From positions 496,001 to 560,000 of the forward strand of contig OZ252093.1 of NCBI GenBank assembly GCA_965248175.1: 64,000 bases of DNA, in the 5' to 3' direction. Source of the DNA: VXPQ01 sp965248175 (GTDB lineage: Bacteria; Bacteroidota; Rhodothermia; Rhodothermales; VXPQ01). Made by a program: the position numbers and the translations under genes. This document shows positions 16,274-26,230 of the stretch, piece after piece (within the stretch, counting starts at the first letter, position 1; every line of letters starts with the position of its first letter). The notes under the pieces are model-generated. The model saw only the letters and a program-made list of their open reading frames with translations, was not told the DNA's origin and ran no database searches.

Positions 16274-17435
16274 GTACGCGAGTGCGGGCATCGATGGGCA
16301 AGGCATCAATGACTTCCTCGCCATCGACAAGCCACGCGGTTTCGTGCAGATGCATGCATACGCAGGCATGATTCGGCACGAACCGGATACGATCTCCCAC
16401 TTCGAGGGTCGATCCGCCCGGTACATTGATCCAGGCATGTTCTTCGGAAAGCGCTGCAATACGTGCATGCGGCAAGCGCTCCATGCGAAGCCCGTCGTAC
16501 AGCAATTGCCCATAGCCGTCCGTGAGCGCCCCTTGATCGGAGGTGACGGTTTTAGAACCCGCATCGGCAAATAGCCGCTCCCTCCCCGAGGCCGTGCGAT
16601 GGCGGCTGACAACGGTCGTCAGCACGGTAAGCGCACAGTCGGTTAACGCAACTGCGCCGAGAGCTACCTGCATGGCGTCGTGGAAGACATAGTTGCCGGG
16701 ACGTATCTCGGTAATGCGAAAGCCTCCCTCCTCCCTGTTCTCGAACAGGTGCATCGTGGGCGTCGAGCCGATGCTGATTTCGAAGGCGCCCGGTTCGGCA
16801 AGACCTGCCTCCCTGAGCCGCCCGGCGAACCGGAGCATGGCGTCCCGTTCATGCCGGGAAACGGTTCGTATGGCCTCTTCTTTCGAGACGCCCTCCGGCG
16901 GCCCCTTGTACACCTGCCCCGCGTGTGTAAGAATGCCGGCAAGACGGATTCCCGGGGATTCGGCTACAGTGCGCGCAAACGACACCGCACGTGCGTCTTC
17001 CGGATCGACGCCGCAGCGATTCTGACCCACATTTATTTCAATCAACACCTCGGCGGAAACGCCGCGCGCCGCAAAAAAATCGGAGGCGGCTCGAACGCCG
17101 GACACCGTATCGACACAGAAAGAAAGGCGTGCGTCGGCGTACAGATTGGCTACACGTTCCAGCCGGTCTTGCCCGATCACAGGATACGCAATGCGTATAT
17201 CGTCGAAACCGGCGCGTGTAAAGTGCTCGGCTTCTCCCACTGTCGCCACGGTAACGCCGCGCGCACCCGCCTCCTGTTGCATGTGGGCCAGCACCGTTGA
17301 CTTGTGTGTTTTGATGTGGGGGCGCAAGCGAACTCCCTGCGCGTCGGCACGGGCCTGCATCGCCGAAAGATTCGCCCCGAGGCGAGACCGCTCAATCAGC
17401 AGACAGGGTGTCGGGAGATCGTTCAGCGTGGTCAT
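16269..17435 (-). CDS. D-threonine aldolase-like PLP enzyme (alanine racemase fold)
   Basis: A 388-residue fold-type III PLP enzyme. LRPHIKTHKS near residue 40 carries the PLP lysine, and HTHAG-type residues (GILTHAGQVYKG), SIGSTPTM and EIRPGNYVFHD provide cofactor contacts. The C-terminal pair in FVPNHACVCMHLHE matches the His/Cys metal ligands seen in D-threonine aldolase and D-serine dehydratase. The family splits D-threonine and other D-3-hydroxy amino acids into glycine and an aldehyde, or dehydrates D-serine; which one applies here is open. The gene ends in a shared terminator with glnN, and its start lies only 3 bases after the atpC stop, so it may be transcribed with the ATP synthase genes. 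Confidence 0.82.
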   Translation of the reverse strand: MTTLNDLPTPCLLIERSRLGANLSAMQARADAQGVRLRPHIKTHKSTVLAHMQQEAGARGVTVATVGEAEHFTRAGFDDIRIAYPVIGQDRLERVANLYADARLSFCVDTVSGVRAASDFFAARGVSAEVLIEINVGQNRCGVDPEDARAVSFARTVAESPGIRLAGILTHAGQVYKGPPEGVSKEEAIRTVSRHERDAMLRFAGRLREAGLAEPGAFEISIGSTPTMHLFENREEGGFRITEIRPGNYVFHDAMQVALGAVALTDCALTVLTTVVSRHRTASGRERLFADAGSKTVTSDQGALTDGYGQLLYDGLRMERLPHARIAALSEEHAWINVPGGSTLEVGDRIRFVPNHACVCMHLHETAWLVDGEEVIDALPIDARTRVQ

Positions 17436-17438
17436 GGA

Positions 17439-17864
17439 TTATCCTGAACCCCTCCTGCCAATACGCCCCATCGCCATGCGTAACCGGTTACGCGCCCGCT
17501 CGAGGGCCCGCTCGGCGCGAAGCCGGTCAATTTCTTCCCCGGTCGCTTGCAACCGGCCCAACGCCCGTTCCTCGGCCGCTTTTGCCCGCTGCATATCTAT
17601 TTCGGAAACCGGCTCGGCCGTATCCGCGAGTACAGTAACCCGGTTGTCGATCACTTCGAGAAACCCCCCGCTCGAAGCAAAAAAGACCTGCTCCCCGTCG
17701 GGGGCCGTGACACGTACCGCGCCAATATCGAACGCAGCAATCATGGGGGCGTGATTGAAGAGCACCTCGAACGAACCAAACCGGCCAGGCGCCTGAACGC
17801 CCCGCGACTCTCCATGAAAGACGCGCCGGTCCGGAGCAACGATTTCAACCTGAAGATGGGCCAT
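17439..17864 (-). CDS. atpC: ATP synthase epsilon subunit
   Basis: A 141-residue F1 epsilon subunit: an N-terminal beta-sandwich (HLQVEIVAPDRRVFHGESRGVQAPGRFGSFEVLFNHAPM is its classic opening) and a C-terminal two-helix hairpin rich in Ala, Arg and Glu (residues about 88-138). It couples rotation of the central stalk to the catalytic head and inhibits ATP hydrolysis. It follows atpD with a gap of 77 bases, as in most bacteria. Other ATP synthase subunits are not in this window, so atpDC forms its own unit. Confidence 0.93.
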   Translation of the reverse strand: MAHLQVEIVAPDRRVFHGESRGVQAPGRFGSFEVLFNHAPMIAAFDIGAVRVTAPDGEQVFFASSGGFLEVIDNRVTVLADTAEPVSEIDMQRAKAAEERALGRLQATGEEIDRLRAERALERARNRLRMAMGRIGRRGSG

Positions 17865-17941
17865 ACGGGCTGGGTATTATACAATCGGACCTTATGCGAA
17901 GCACCGAAAAAACCCGGTCGCTTGCAAACATGCGTCCATGC

Positions 17942-19429
17942 TTATGCGGTCTCCTCCGCGAGCATCTTCTCGCCGGCCTCCGCAACCTCTTCGATAGAGC
18001 CCTTCAGATTGAAGGCGCTCTCGGGATACTTGTCCATTTCTCCTTCCAGAATGGCCCGGAATCCGCGAATCGAATCTTCCACCTTGACGTACTTGCCTTC
18101 AATACCGGTGAACTGCTGGGCCACAAAGAACGGCTGGCTCATGAATCGCTGGGCGCGGCGAGCCCGCTGCACAACAAGCTTGTCCTCGTCGGACAACTCG
18201 TCCATGCCGAGAATGGCAATGATGTCCTGCAATTCCTTGTACCGCTGAAGGAGTTCCTTCACCTCCTGAGCCGTCCGGTAATGTTCCTCGCCGACGATGC
18301 GCGCATCCAGAATGCGGCTTGTCGAGTCGAGCGGGTCGATGGCCGGATAAATCCCCAACGAGGCAATCTGGCGGGAAAGCACCGTCGTAGCGTCAAGGTG
18401 CGCAAAGGTGGTGGCCGGCGCAGGATCCGTGAGGTCGTCCGCCGGGACGTAAATAGCCTGGAAAGAGGTGATGGCGCCGTCCCGGGTCGAGGTGATGCGC
18501 TCTTGCAACTCGCCCATCTCGGTGGCAAGCGTCGGCTGGTACCCTACTGCGCTCGGCATGCGGCCAAGCAGAGCCGAAACCTCCGAACCGGCTTGCGTGA
18601 AGCGGAAAATGTTGTCGACAAAGAGGAGCACGTCCCGGCCGCCCAGATCGCGAAAATACTCCGCGACGGTCAAGCCGGCCAAGGCTACGCGAGCACGAGC
18701 GCCGGGCGGTTCGTTCATTTGCCCGAAGACAAGCGTGATGTTGGATTGCCGAAGCGCTTCGTCATCCACCTTGCTCAAATCCCAGCCTCCTTCCTCCATC
18801 GTTTTGCGAAATTCCTCGCCGTAACTCATTACGCCGGATTCGAGCATCTCACGCAACAGATCGTTTCCCTCGCGGGTGCGTTCCCCGACACCGGCAAAGA
18901 CGGAAAGGCCCTCATGCGCCTTGGCGATATTATTGATGAGTTCCTGGATGAGCACCGTCTTGCCCACGCCGGCGCCGCCGAACAAGCCCACCTTGCCACC
19001 CCGCGCCACCGGCTGAATCAGGTCAATCACCTTGATGCCCGTTTCCAGCATCTCGATGCTCGTCTGAAGCTCGTCGAATGCAGGCGCCTCCCGATGAATC
19101 GGGCGCCATTCGCTCACCTCGGGTTGCGGGAACCCATCGATAGCGCGTCCAACTACATTGAGCAGCCGTCCACGGATCTCTTCGCCAACAGGCATGGCGA
19201 TCGCGCGACCCCTGTTCACGACCTCTGCACCGCGCGTAAGACCGTCTGTGGAATCCATGGCGATCGTACGGACGCGATTTTCCCCGAGGTGCTGTTGCAC
19301 TTCCAAGACCAGATCGTCCCCCTGGTCTCGTACGATCGTCAACGCGGAAAGAATATCGGGGACATCGCCGGATGGAAATTCCGCGTCCACGACAGGTCCG
19401 ATTATCTGAACGATCTTACCGTTCGCCAT
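17942..19429 (-). CDS. atpD: ATP synthase beta subunit
   Basis: The catalytic beta subunit of F1, about 495 residues. The Walker A motif GGAGVGKT is near residue 155, the catalytic Glu lies in GVGERTREGNDL, and Walker B-like LLFVDNIFRF and the C-terminal DELSDEDK (DELSEED) region are all present. The start at 19429 gives MANGKIVQIIGPVVDAEFP, the usual opening; five extra upstream codons are unlikely to be used. It heads a two-gene unit with atpC and perhaps the D-threonine aldolase-like gene. A long open frame on the opposite strand is only a codon-bias shadow. Confidence 0.97.
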   Translation of the reverse strand: MANGKIVQIIGPVVDAEFPSGDVPDILSALTIVRDQGDDLVLEVQQHLGENRVRTIAMDSTDGLTRGAEVVNRGRAIAMPVGEEIRGRLLNVVGRAIDGFPQPEVSEWRPIHREAPAFDELQTSIEMLETGIKVIDLIQPVARGGKVGLFGGAGVGKTVLIQELINNIAKAHEGLSVFAGVGERTREGNDLLREMLESGVMSYGEEFRKTMEEGGWDLSKVDDEALRQSNITLVFGQMNEPPGARARVALAGLTVAEYFRDLGGRDVLLFVDNIFRFTQAGSEVSALLGRMPSAVGYQPTLATEMGELQERITSTRDGAITSFQAIYVPADDLTDPAPATTFAHLDATTVLSRQIASLGIYPAIDPLDSTSRILDARIVGEEHYRTAQEVKELLQRYKELQDIIAILGMDELSDEDKLVVQRARRAQRFMSQPFFVAQQFTGIEGKYVKVEDSIRGFRAILEGEMDKYPESAFNLKGSIEEVAEAGEKMLAEETA

Positions 19430-19615
19430 AGTGCTTGTCCGCATTCAGATGATAATGTTATAGCGTAACGAATCTACCTAAATGGTACTCCGCTCCGGGA
19501 TTATAGATCGCAAAGAATATGCGAAACCGAACTGGGGCAGACGAATCGGGGCGCCGCCGAGGCCTGTACACGCCACGCAGGCGCCTGCCGAACAGGTGCA
19601 AAGATGGAAAATCCC

Positions 19616-19656
19616 TGAAAAAGAAAAGGGGTGGGGCATATCCCCTGCCCCCCTTT
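19616..19656 (-). terminator. Rho-independent terminator of the TonB receptor gene
   Basis: On the minus strand, 30 bases or so past the receptor stop, GGGGGGCAGGGG pairs with CCCCACCCC around an ATATG loop and is followed by TTTTCTTTTT (plus-strand A-run at 19617-19627). The hairpin plus T-run is a standard intrinsic terminator. Confidence 0.8.
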
Positions 19657-19682
19657 CCCTGCACTGTACGCTTGGGCATCGC

Positions 19683-22583
19683 TTACTTCCAGTCCCAGCG
19701 GTACCGGATGCGAGCGTAGTAGAACCCTCCGTTAAAACCGAACGGGGTGAACTGGCCATACCTGTTGCCCACACCGTCCGCGGCGCCTGGATACTCTTGC
19801 GGGACGGTATTCAGCACGTTCTGGGCTCCGACCGTAAGCGTCAAGTAGTCCGTGAATGAATGAGCGGCTTCGACATCCACAAGCGTACGGGCCGGATAGT
19901 CGATCGTATTACTGGGATCCGACTCGTAGTAGGGCGTCTCGCCGTCGAAGTAGCCGCCCCAGTAACTTGCACGCACCAGGACGCTCGTTCCATTAGCGAA
20001 AGCGTGGTTGACCATCACGTTCCCACGTATGTTGGGAAGCCCTTCCTGAAGGATCCGGATCCGGAAATCGCTCAGTGTCTCTCTATTGAAATCGGTCACT
20101 TCGGTGGAGGTCCAATTCCAGGCGGTGCTGAACGTCGTGGTGGAACCCCTCTGGCCTTCTACCCGGTAGGCGCCCACGATGTCGAGACCGCGCGTGCGCG
20201 TTTCGAAGTCGTTGATGAAGAAGCGGAACCTCTTGAGAACACCGCCGGGCCGGATGATTCCCTCTTCCAGCAAACGCTGCACATCGCTCGTGGTGAGGAC
20301 GAAGTTTTGGCTCGTCGTGAGACGATCCGACATGGCAATCTGGAAGAAGTCCGCCGAGAGGATAAAAGGGCCTCTTTCGAATACCACGCCGAGAGCCTTG
20401 TTGACGGAATTTTCGGGCCCCAATGCTTTGCCGCCGTACTCCTGGGCCAACCGCGAGGTCGAGGGAATCGTGCCGTTGTTGGTAAGATCCATGATATCGG
20501 GATCGTAGATCGTCGAGATGTTGAAGGCGTTCTGCTGCCCCGGCGTGGGCGCGCGGAAACCCGTACTCGCACTACCGCGCAGAGCGAACTCCTCGGTGAG
20601 ACCTATACGCCCCGCGACTTTCCCGTTGATCGTCGTGCCGAAGTCTGAAAAATTCTCGATGCGTCCCGCGACGCTGAAGTTCCGGTCGCGCGCTATATCC
20701 CGGTATTCGACATCACCGTAGCCGGCGAAATTGCTACGTTTCCAATCGCCGACCGTAAGGGGGCCGAAGCCTGTGAAGCCGTTGGATCCGGGCGTGAAGC
20801 CCTGTCTTGCAAGCGGGCCCTCGGTCCAGGACGCCATGTCGCCCTGAATAATCTCGAAGCGCTCCTGGCGCCACTCCCCGCCACCCGCGATATTGATCTG
20901 GTCGCTAAGGAGGTAAGAGACATCCAAGTTGAGGTTGATTTCCTGCTGGTCGTAGATTCCGGGGTTGAAGTACGGCGTACAGGGCTGGTCGGGAACGTTC
21001 GGCGACGTACCCTTATCGCTACAGGGCTGATCGGGCCCCAAAGAAGCGTTGACCGTATTGTACATGTAGAAATCCATGTTGGACTTGCCCCAACTTGCGC
21101 TGGCGTCCCAGTCCATTTGGCCCCGGGTTCCCCGGAGGCCCGTCACTGCGGACGCGTCGAGAACGTACGCGCCGAACTGTGGTGTGAATCCTCCAGGGAA
21201 GATCTTCTGGAAGGTGAAGCAGTTGCCGTCGTTGAGGACTTGGTTCCAGGCTGCCTGATCCGTCACGACACCTCCGGAGACTCTGACTTCGGGGCAGCCG
21301 GCTGATCCGTCGAGCACGCCGTCGGTCGCGTCCAGCAAGTCACCGACCAACAATAGCGGGACCTGCATAATCTCGTCGGGATCGTCCGGGTCGTAAACCG
21401 GCGTTCCGTCGGCTAGTGTACTGTCCCTGCTGGTGCTGTACACGCCACTGCGGGTGTTCGGATTACGGTAGTAGAACCCGCCTTCGACCTGCTTGCTCAC
21501 GTAGTTTCCATGGGCGTAGGCCTCCAACTGGTCGTTGATCGGGTACCCCGTGTTGCCCCAGAGCTTGATCTCGTTGGACACTTCGGGCGACCCCCATATC
21601 TGCGCGGGTTCACGCACATGGGTGTTGCCAGCCCCGACCAGCACGAGCTCGTCGTTGCGTTGGACACTGCGATCGGTAGGTTTTGTGTTGCCGAACTCGC
21701 CCGTGAAGTTGGCAAAGCCGCTCGGTCCGAGGCGCAATCCTATATTGGCGGCGATCGAGTACATTTCGCCGTCTCCCTCACCGTATCCCCCTCCACGAAT
21801 CTGCACGCTGCCTCCGGACCGGTCGTCCCTGAGGACAAAATTCATCACCCCCGCAATGGCGTCCGAGCCGTACTGAGCGGCCGCACCGTCGCGCAGTATC
21901 TCGGCTTGTTTCAGAGCCAGGCCGGGAATGAGCGCGATGTCCGGGCCCTGGGAGCCGTCGGCGAGTCCATTACCGGACCAGGTGATGACCGCGGTGCGGT
22001 GACGACGCTTGCCGTTGACTAGGACCAGGGTGTGATCGGGAGCGAGGCCACGCAGATTCGCCGGGCGCGCGAACGTCGCCGCGTCGCTGATGGGCTGGAT
22101 GTTGACGTTGAAGGACGGTACTACATTGCGCAGCAGGTTGGCGAAATCCGTATCCCCCTGGTTGGTGATATCGCTGTTGCGAATCACATCGATCGGCACC
22201 ATCGATTCGGTCGCCGTACGAGGTTGCGCACGACTACCGACCACAACCAATGCATCGAGGAGAATAAAGGTTTCGCTCAGAGTCGCATCGAGCCGGGCCG
22301 TTTCCCCATCCATAACGGTTACTTCCATAACCACCGGAGTGTACCCAAGAAGGCGGAAATCCACCATATGGGTTCCTGCAGGCGCCTGGACGATCGTATA
22401 GTTACCGTCAGCGTCGGTAATGTCGCCGAGGTTCAATGCCGAAATGGCCACCTGCACACCGGGCAACGGCATTCCGTTCGCATCGCTCAAGGTCCCTTCG
22501 ACGGTCCCCTGTGCCAGAACCGACATGGGGGCAAGCGCCAGAAGCGCCAGGGATGCAAATGCGTGCAGTATTCGGTTTTTCAT
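19683..22583 (-). CDS. TonB-dependent outer-membrane receptor
   Basis: About 966 residues. After a signal peptide (MKNRILHAFASLALLALAPMSVLAQ) comes a carboxypeptidase-regulatory-like repeat (GTVEGTLSDANGMPLPGVQV to LGYTPVVMEVTV), then a TonB-box-like region, a plug domain (about residues 115-225, with LRGLAPDHTLVLVNGKRRH and QAEILRDGAAAQYGSDAIAGVMNFVLRDD) and a C-terminal 22-strand barrel ending in a terminal aromatic strand (GGFYYARIRYRWDWK). This architecture imports bulky ligands using energy from TonB. No SusD partner is adjacent, so it is not a classical SusCD pair; the plug resembles the BtuB/FepA-like Caulobacter-type receptors. Start chosen at the signal peptide. A broken relative lies directly upstream. 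Confidence 0.9.
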   Translation of the reverse strand: MKNRILHAFASLALLALAPMSVLAQGTVEGTLSDANGMPLPGVQVAISALNLGDITDADGNYTIVQAPAGTHMVDFRLLGYTPVVMEVTVMDGETARLDATLSETFILLDALVVVGSRAQPRTATESMVPIDVIRNSDITNQGDTDFANLLRNVVPSFNVNIQPISDAATFARPANLRGLAPDHTLVLVNGKRRHRTAVITWSGNGLADGSQGPDIALIPGLALKQAEILRDGAAAQYGSDAIAGVMNFVLRDDRSGGSVQIRGGGYGEGDGEMYSIAANIGLRLGPSGFANFTGEFGNTKPTDRSVQRNDELVLVGAGNTHVREPAQIWGSPEVSNEIKLWGNTGYPINDQLEAYAHGNYVSKQVEGGFYYRNPNTRSGVYSTSRDSTLADGTPVYDPDDPDEIMQVPLLLVGDLLDATDGVLDGSAGCPEVRVSGGVVTDQAAWNQVLNDGNCFTFQKIFPGGFTPQFGAYVLDASAVTGLRGTRGQMDWDASASWGKSNMDFYMYNTVNASLGPDQPCSDKGTSPNVPDQPCTPYFNPGIYDQQEINLNLDVSYLLSDQINIAGGGEWRQERFEIIQGDMASWTEGPLARQGFTPGSNGFTGFGPLTVGDWKRSNFAGYGDVEYRDIARDRNFSVAGRIENFSDFGTTINGKVAGRIGLTEEFALRGSASTGFRAPTPGQQNAFNISTIYDPDIMDLTNNGTIPSTSRLAQEYGGKALGPENSVNKALGVVFERGPFILSADFFQIAMSDRLTTSQNFVLTTSDVQRLLEEGIIRPGGVLKRFRFFINDFETRTRGLDIVGAYRVEGQRGSTTTFSTAWNWTSTEVTDFNRETLSDFRIRILQEGLPNIRGNVMVNHAFANGTSVLVRASYWGGYFDGETPYYESDPSNTIDYPARTLVDVEAAHSFTDYLTLTVGAQNVLNTVPQEYPGAADGVGNRYGQFTPFGFNGGFYYARIRYRWDWK

Positions 22584-22784
22584 GGGAACGCGGGGGATGC
22601 TGTAAGGAAACTCTTCAAAAAGAAAAAACTGCTTCGGGCAAGGAATATCCTCCATACTTCGCTGAGAACGCCAAACCCGCGCACTGTACCTTGGCATCTT
22701 TGTCGGTATAATGCCCTGCCCAAGGCCGGATAGTGCGCAATGTATTACGCGTTGCATACTCTGTCAAGTGGATATTTTGCTAAT

Positions 22785-23925
22785 TTACCTCCATCGATAC
22801 GCGAGGCAGAGATAGTAGTAGCCTCCGTTGTAACTGAAGGGCGTCGCCAAACTGTAAAGATTGCCTGCGACAGCCGCAGCCGCAGGGTTTCTCTCCGGAT
22901 AATTGTTCAACGCATTGCGTGCGCCGAGCGTCAGCGTGAGCACTTCGCCGAAATCGTAAGCAGCTTCTATATCGATCAAGGCGTCTCCGCCATAATGCCG
23001 GTCGTCCCGGGCGTCGAACCAGCCGCCGTAATAGCTCAACCGGCCCAGCAGCTGCAAGCGTCCCGGAATGTACCTTCCCGAAACGTTCCATCTCGTCCGG
23101 GGTAATCCCTGCTCCAGTTGCCGAATGCGCGTATCGTCGAGCACGTCGGAATTCCACGAGACTACGCTGGTGATCGTGCGGTTGAAAACGAAATTGAATG
23201 TCGCCTGTCCACGCAGGGCCGGAGGGGCATACGTGGCGACAAGGTCGATACACGGACCAATCTGATACGACTCCACCTGCCCAAGGCCGATCTCGAACCG
23301 CTCGTCACGCCATTCGGCGCCCACCGTCGGCGTTGTATACGTTAAGGCGAGAGACAGGATGAAGTGTGTACCCCTTGAAAACCCCGTTGCGGGTGTGCGG
23401 ATGGCGGTAGAAAAACCCGCCGGTTACCGACTTGGCGGCATAATTGGCGTGCCCGTAGAACATGGCGTTACGGTGGACAGGGTAGCCGAAATGACTCCAC
23501 GCCTTTATATCGTCCTCTAAGCGGGGGCGCCCCGATATCTGGGCCGGGTTTTTTTATACGGTACGCTGGCGCGTGCGGCTGCCGACCACGGCGACCTCAT
23601 CCAGCTGGAAGGCAGACTCGACCAAATGCACGTCGAGCCGGACCGTAGCGCCGTCCGTGACGAGAACCTCCGCGAATTCCGTACGATACCCGAGGAGGCG
23701 CACCTCAACGAGATACGGGCCGGCCGGAATGCGCTCGATCCTGTAAAACCCGTCAGGGTCCGTACTGTCGCCCCTGTTGATATCCGGCAGGACCACCTGG
23801 GCATCGGCCAGCGGCGAATCCGTATCCGCGGCGCGTACGGTCCCTTCAAGCGTACCTTGCGCCCATACCGGCAAGGGCAGAAAAAACGACAAGGCGACCA
23901 ATGTTTGCCAATATCCGTATCTCAC
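22785..23925 (-). pseudogene. Eroded TonB-dependent receptor gene
   Basis: Pieces of a receptor related to the intact one at 19683. From 23925: a full signal peptide and carboxypeptidase-like repeat (MRYGYWQTLVALSFFLPLPVWAQ; LGYRTEFAEVLV) up to VVGSRTRQRTV and a TAA. The same frame then resumes at NPAQISGRPRLEDDIKAW, meaning the whole plug has gone. Next comes GGFFYRHPHTRNGVF, then a jump in another frame to GAEWRDERFEIGLGQ, then DLVATYAPPALRG through to the last strand GGYYYLCLAYRWR. At least three internal deletions, one stop and one frame change. Deletions removed over half of the gene but left both ends recognisable. No function expected. Confidence 0.88.
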
Positions 23926-23970
23926 GGCCGAATTCCTTTTACCGGATGGGAATGACGTATTCGGGATCGT

Positions 23971-25023
23971 TCACGATGTATTCCCTGCGCCAAAATGCTC
24001 GTACCCCCCGCGCTCCAGCGGCAATAGCTGTCCATCCGGCATCCGTACCATCACGTCCGTCCCGGCCGTACACTGGCCGATCACGTGGCACGTTTCGGAA
24101 TCCATGCGGCCAACCTCCTCGCGGGACGCAGCAAAAAGCAACTCGTAATCTTCCCCGCCAAAGAGAGCAAGCGCCCCGGCATCCTCTCCTAATTCCTCGG
24201 CTACGGCATACGTCTCCGGAGCAATGGTCAGTGCATCGAGATGCAACTCGGCGCCGCATCCGCTTGCGCGGCAGATATGCCGCAAATCCGATCCGATACC
24301 GTCTGAAAGATCAATAAGGGCGTTTGGCCTGACACCGCGCGCTGCCCAGTCCCGAACCACGTCGAGTCTGGCGCGCGGGACAAGCTGCCGCTGAATCACA
24401 TACCGGTATTTGTCGATATCCGGCGCAAAATCTTCCCCCTTTTCCTGGAGTTCCCGGCGCTGTTCCAACAGAATCCGGAGACCGGCATAGGCGCCTCCCA
24501 GCTCGCCCGTCGTACACAACAAATCTCCCGGAACGGCCCCCCGGCGATGTACAATGCGGGACCCTTCGGCCTCGCCGACGATCGTCACGGAAACGGTCAA
24601 ACGGGGGGCTGCCGTCGTATCGCCGCCCACGACCATCACGCCGTAGAGATCGCATGCCTTCCGCACGCCCCGATAGAATTCTTCGACCTGTTCGAAGAAA
24701 ACGTTTTCCGGAAGACCCAACCCGATCGTCGCGTACTGCGGCTCGGCATTCATGGCCGCAATATCGCTCACGTTGACAGCTATCGCTTTCGAGCCCAGGT
24801 ATTCCATCGGCATGACGAGGCGGTCAAAATGGACACCCTCGACCAGCATATCGGTGGTGATGACGTGCACGCGATCTCCGTCGATGCGGTACACGGCGGC
24901 ATCGTCCGAAATGCCGGTGAGCAACTCCCCGCCGGATGGTTCCCCAAGGATCCGGCGCATGGCATCGATGAGTCCGAACTCACCGTATTGCCGAAGGGGC
25001 GTTAATGACGAATCCCGGGACAT
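23971..25023 (-). CDS. thiL: Thiamine-monophosphate kinase
   Basis: About 350 residues; phosphorylates thiamine monophosphate to the active diphosphate with ATP. Family signs: GEFGLIDAMRRIL at the N-terminus, GISDDAAVY (metal-binding Asp pair), TTDMLVEGVHFDR, AVNVSDIAAMNAEP, GGDTTAAP, and near the C-terminus LIDLSDGIGSDL and GGEDYELLFA. The start at 25023 (MSRDSSLTPLRQYGEFGL) was chosen over a longer frame that runs back into anmK; it lies 4 bases past the anmK stop, so the two are almost certainly translated from one message. Last gene of the long minus-strand cluster that begins with ribD. Confidence 0.93.
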   Translation of the reverse strand: MSRDSSLTPLRQYGEFGLIDAMRRILGEPSGGELLTGISDDAAVYRIDGDRVHVITTDMLVEGVHFDRLVMPMEYLGSKAIAVNVSDIAAMNAEPQYATIGLGLPENVFFEQVEEFYRGVRKACDLYGVMVVGGDTTAAPRLTVSVTIVGEAEGSRIVHRRGAVPGDLLCTTGELGGAYAGLRILLEQRRELQEKGEDFAPDIDKYRYVIQRQLVPRARLDVVRDWAARGVRPNALIDLSDGIGSDLRHICRASGCGAELHLDALTIAPETYAVAEELGEDAGALALFGGEDYELLFAASREEVGRMDSETCHVIGQCTAGTDVMVRMPDGQLLPLERGGYEHFGAGNTS

Positions 25024-25027
25024 GAGA

Positions 25028-26224
25028 CTACGCGGGTATGCAGAGTTTGCCGAGCGTGGTGGCGCGGGAAGCGCCGGTGACGGAGGGCAGGTTCGTCTCC
25101 GCTCCATTCACGGCCTCGTGGGCCAGCACGGCGAAGCAAAGCGCCTCCTTGGCGTCGGGACGAATGCCGTACTCCCCGATCGCGCGGACGGGTATGGGGG
25201 CAAACACATTGGCTAGGCGATCCATCAGGTAGCGATTGCGAACTCCGCCACCGGAAACAATAAGCGCATCCAGCGTGCAGGAATCCCGGACGAAGCGGGC
25301 ATACGCCTGGTAGACGGACAGCACGGTCAGCATCGTTCCCACGGCAAGGATATCCTCTGAACCGGGGTCGTTCATCTCTTCCCGGCACTGCATGACGAGT
25401 CGTTCGGCGAACGCCGCACCGAAATACTCGCGTCCGGTAGATTTGGGTGGTTCCCGGACAAAATACGCATCTTCCAGCAAGGCGGCCATCACCGAGTCGT
25501 CCGTGCGCCCCTTTGCGGCGCGGCGGCCCCCATCGTCGTACGGTTCGGCGAACAACATAGCTGAAAGGGCATCGATCACCATGTTGCCAGGTCCCGTATC
25601 GAAGGCAAACACATCGCTGCGATCTGCGCCGGCAGGAAGGATCGTGATATTCGCGATCCCGCCGAGGTTGAGCAAACCGCGGGTTTCCTGTTCGTCACGG
25701 AAGCATACGTAATCGAAATACGGTACAAGGGGGGCGCCTTGCCCGCCCAGCGCCATATCCGCCACCCGAAAATCGCCTGCGACGGGAACCTGCAGGAGGT
25801 TGGCCAGCACCGACGGGTCGCCGATCTGAAGCGTGGACATGATATCCCTGCCGGCGCAATCCACCGGAAACGGCACATGGTGGATAGTCTGCCCATGCGT
25901 ACCCACCAGATCAATGTCGGATACGGCATATCCGGCAGCGGCGGCAACGCGTTCGACGGCCTCGGCATACGCATGAGCAATACGAACATTCAACTGGGAA
26001 ATGTCGAACACCGTCGAATGCTCCGGCGTCGAGTTGGCCAGAATAAGCCGGCGCAACGCATCGGGCCAGGGCATATGATCGAACCCGAGCATGTCGAATG
26101 CGATATGCTCGCCAGTGCCCTCGAGGCGCACCAGCACGGCGTCCACGCCGTCCAAGGACGTACCGCTCATTAAACCGGCGACGATGCGGGATGCTCTTGC
26201 CTGTACTTGCCGAAGTCGCTGCAT
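25028..26224 (-). CDS. anmK: Anhydro-N-acetylmuramic acid kinase
   Basis: A 398-residue sugar kinase of the ASKHA fold that opens and phosphorylates 1,6-anhydro-MurNAc during recycling of cell-wall fragments, giving MurNAc-6-phosphate. Diagnostic blocks: AGLMSGTSLDGVDAVLV (ATP-binding start), LVGTHGQTIHHVP (catalytic region), QIGDPSVLA, GLLNLGGIANITIL, FDTGPGNMVIDAL and SGGGVRNRYLM. The length is normal and the frame intact. It sits between the TPR protein gene (6-base gap) and thiL (4-base gap). Confidence 0.95.
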   Translation of the reverse strand: MQRLRQVQARASRIVAGLMSGTSLDGVDAVLVRLEGTGEHIAFDMLGFDHMPWPDALRRLILANSTPEHSTVFDISQLNVRIAHAYAEAVERVAAAAGYAVSDIDLVGTHGQTIHHVPFPVDCAGRDIMSTLQIGDPSVLANLLQVPVAGDFRVADMALGGQGAPLVPYFDYVCFRDEQETRGLLNLGGIANITILPAGADRSDVFAFDTGPGNMVIDALSAMLFAEPYDDGGRRAAKGRTDDSVMAALLEDAYFVREPPKSTGREYFGAAFAERLVMQCREEMNDPGSEDILAVGTMLTVLSVYQAYARFVRDSCTLDALIVSGGGVRNRYLMDRLANVFAPIPVRAIGEYGIRPDAKEALCFAVLAHEAVNGAETNLPSVTGASRATTLGKLCIPA

Positions 26225-26230
26225 AACCGT

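Noticed and set aside
17894..19468. 524-codon open frame antisense to atpD
   Set aside because: Shadow of a highly conserved gene with strong codon bias; no family resemblance.
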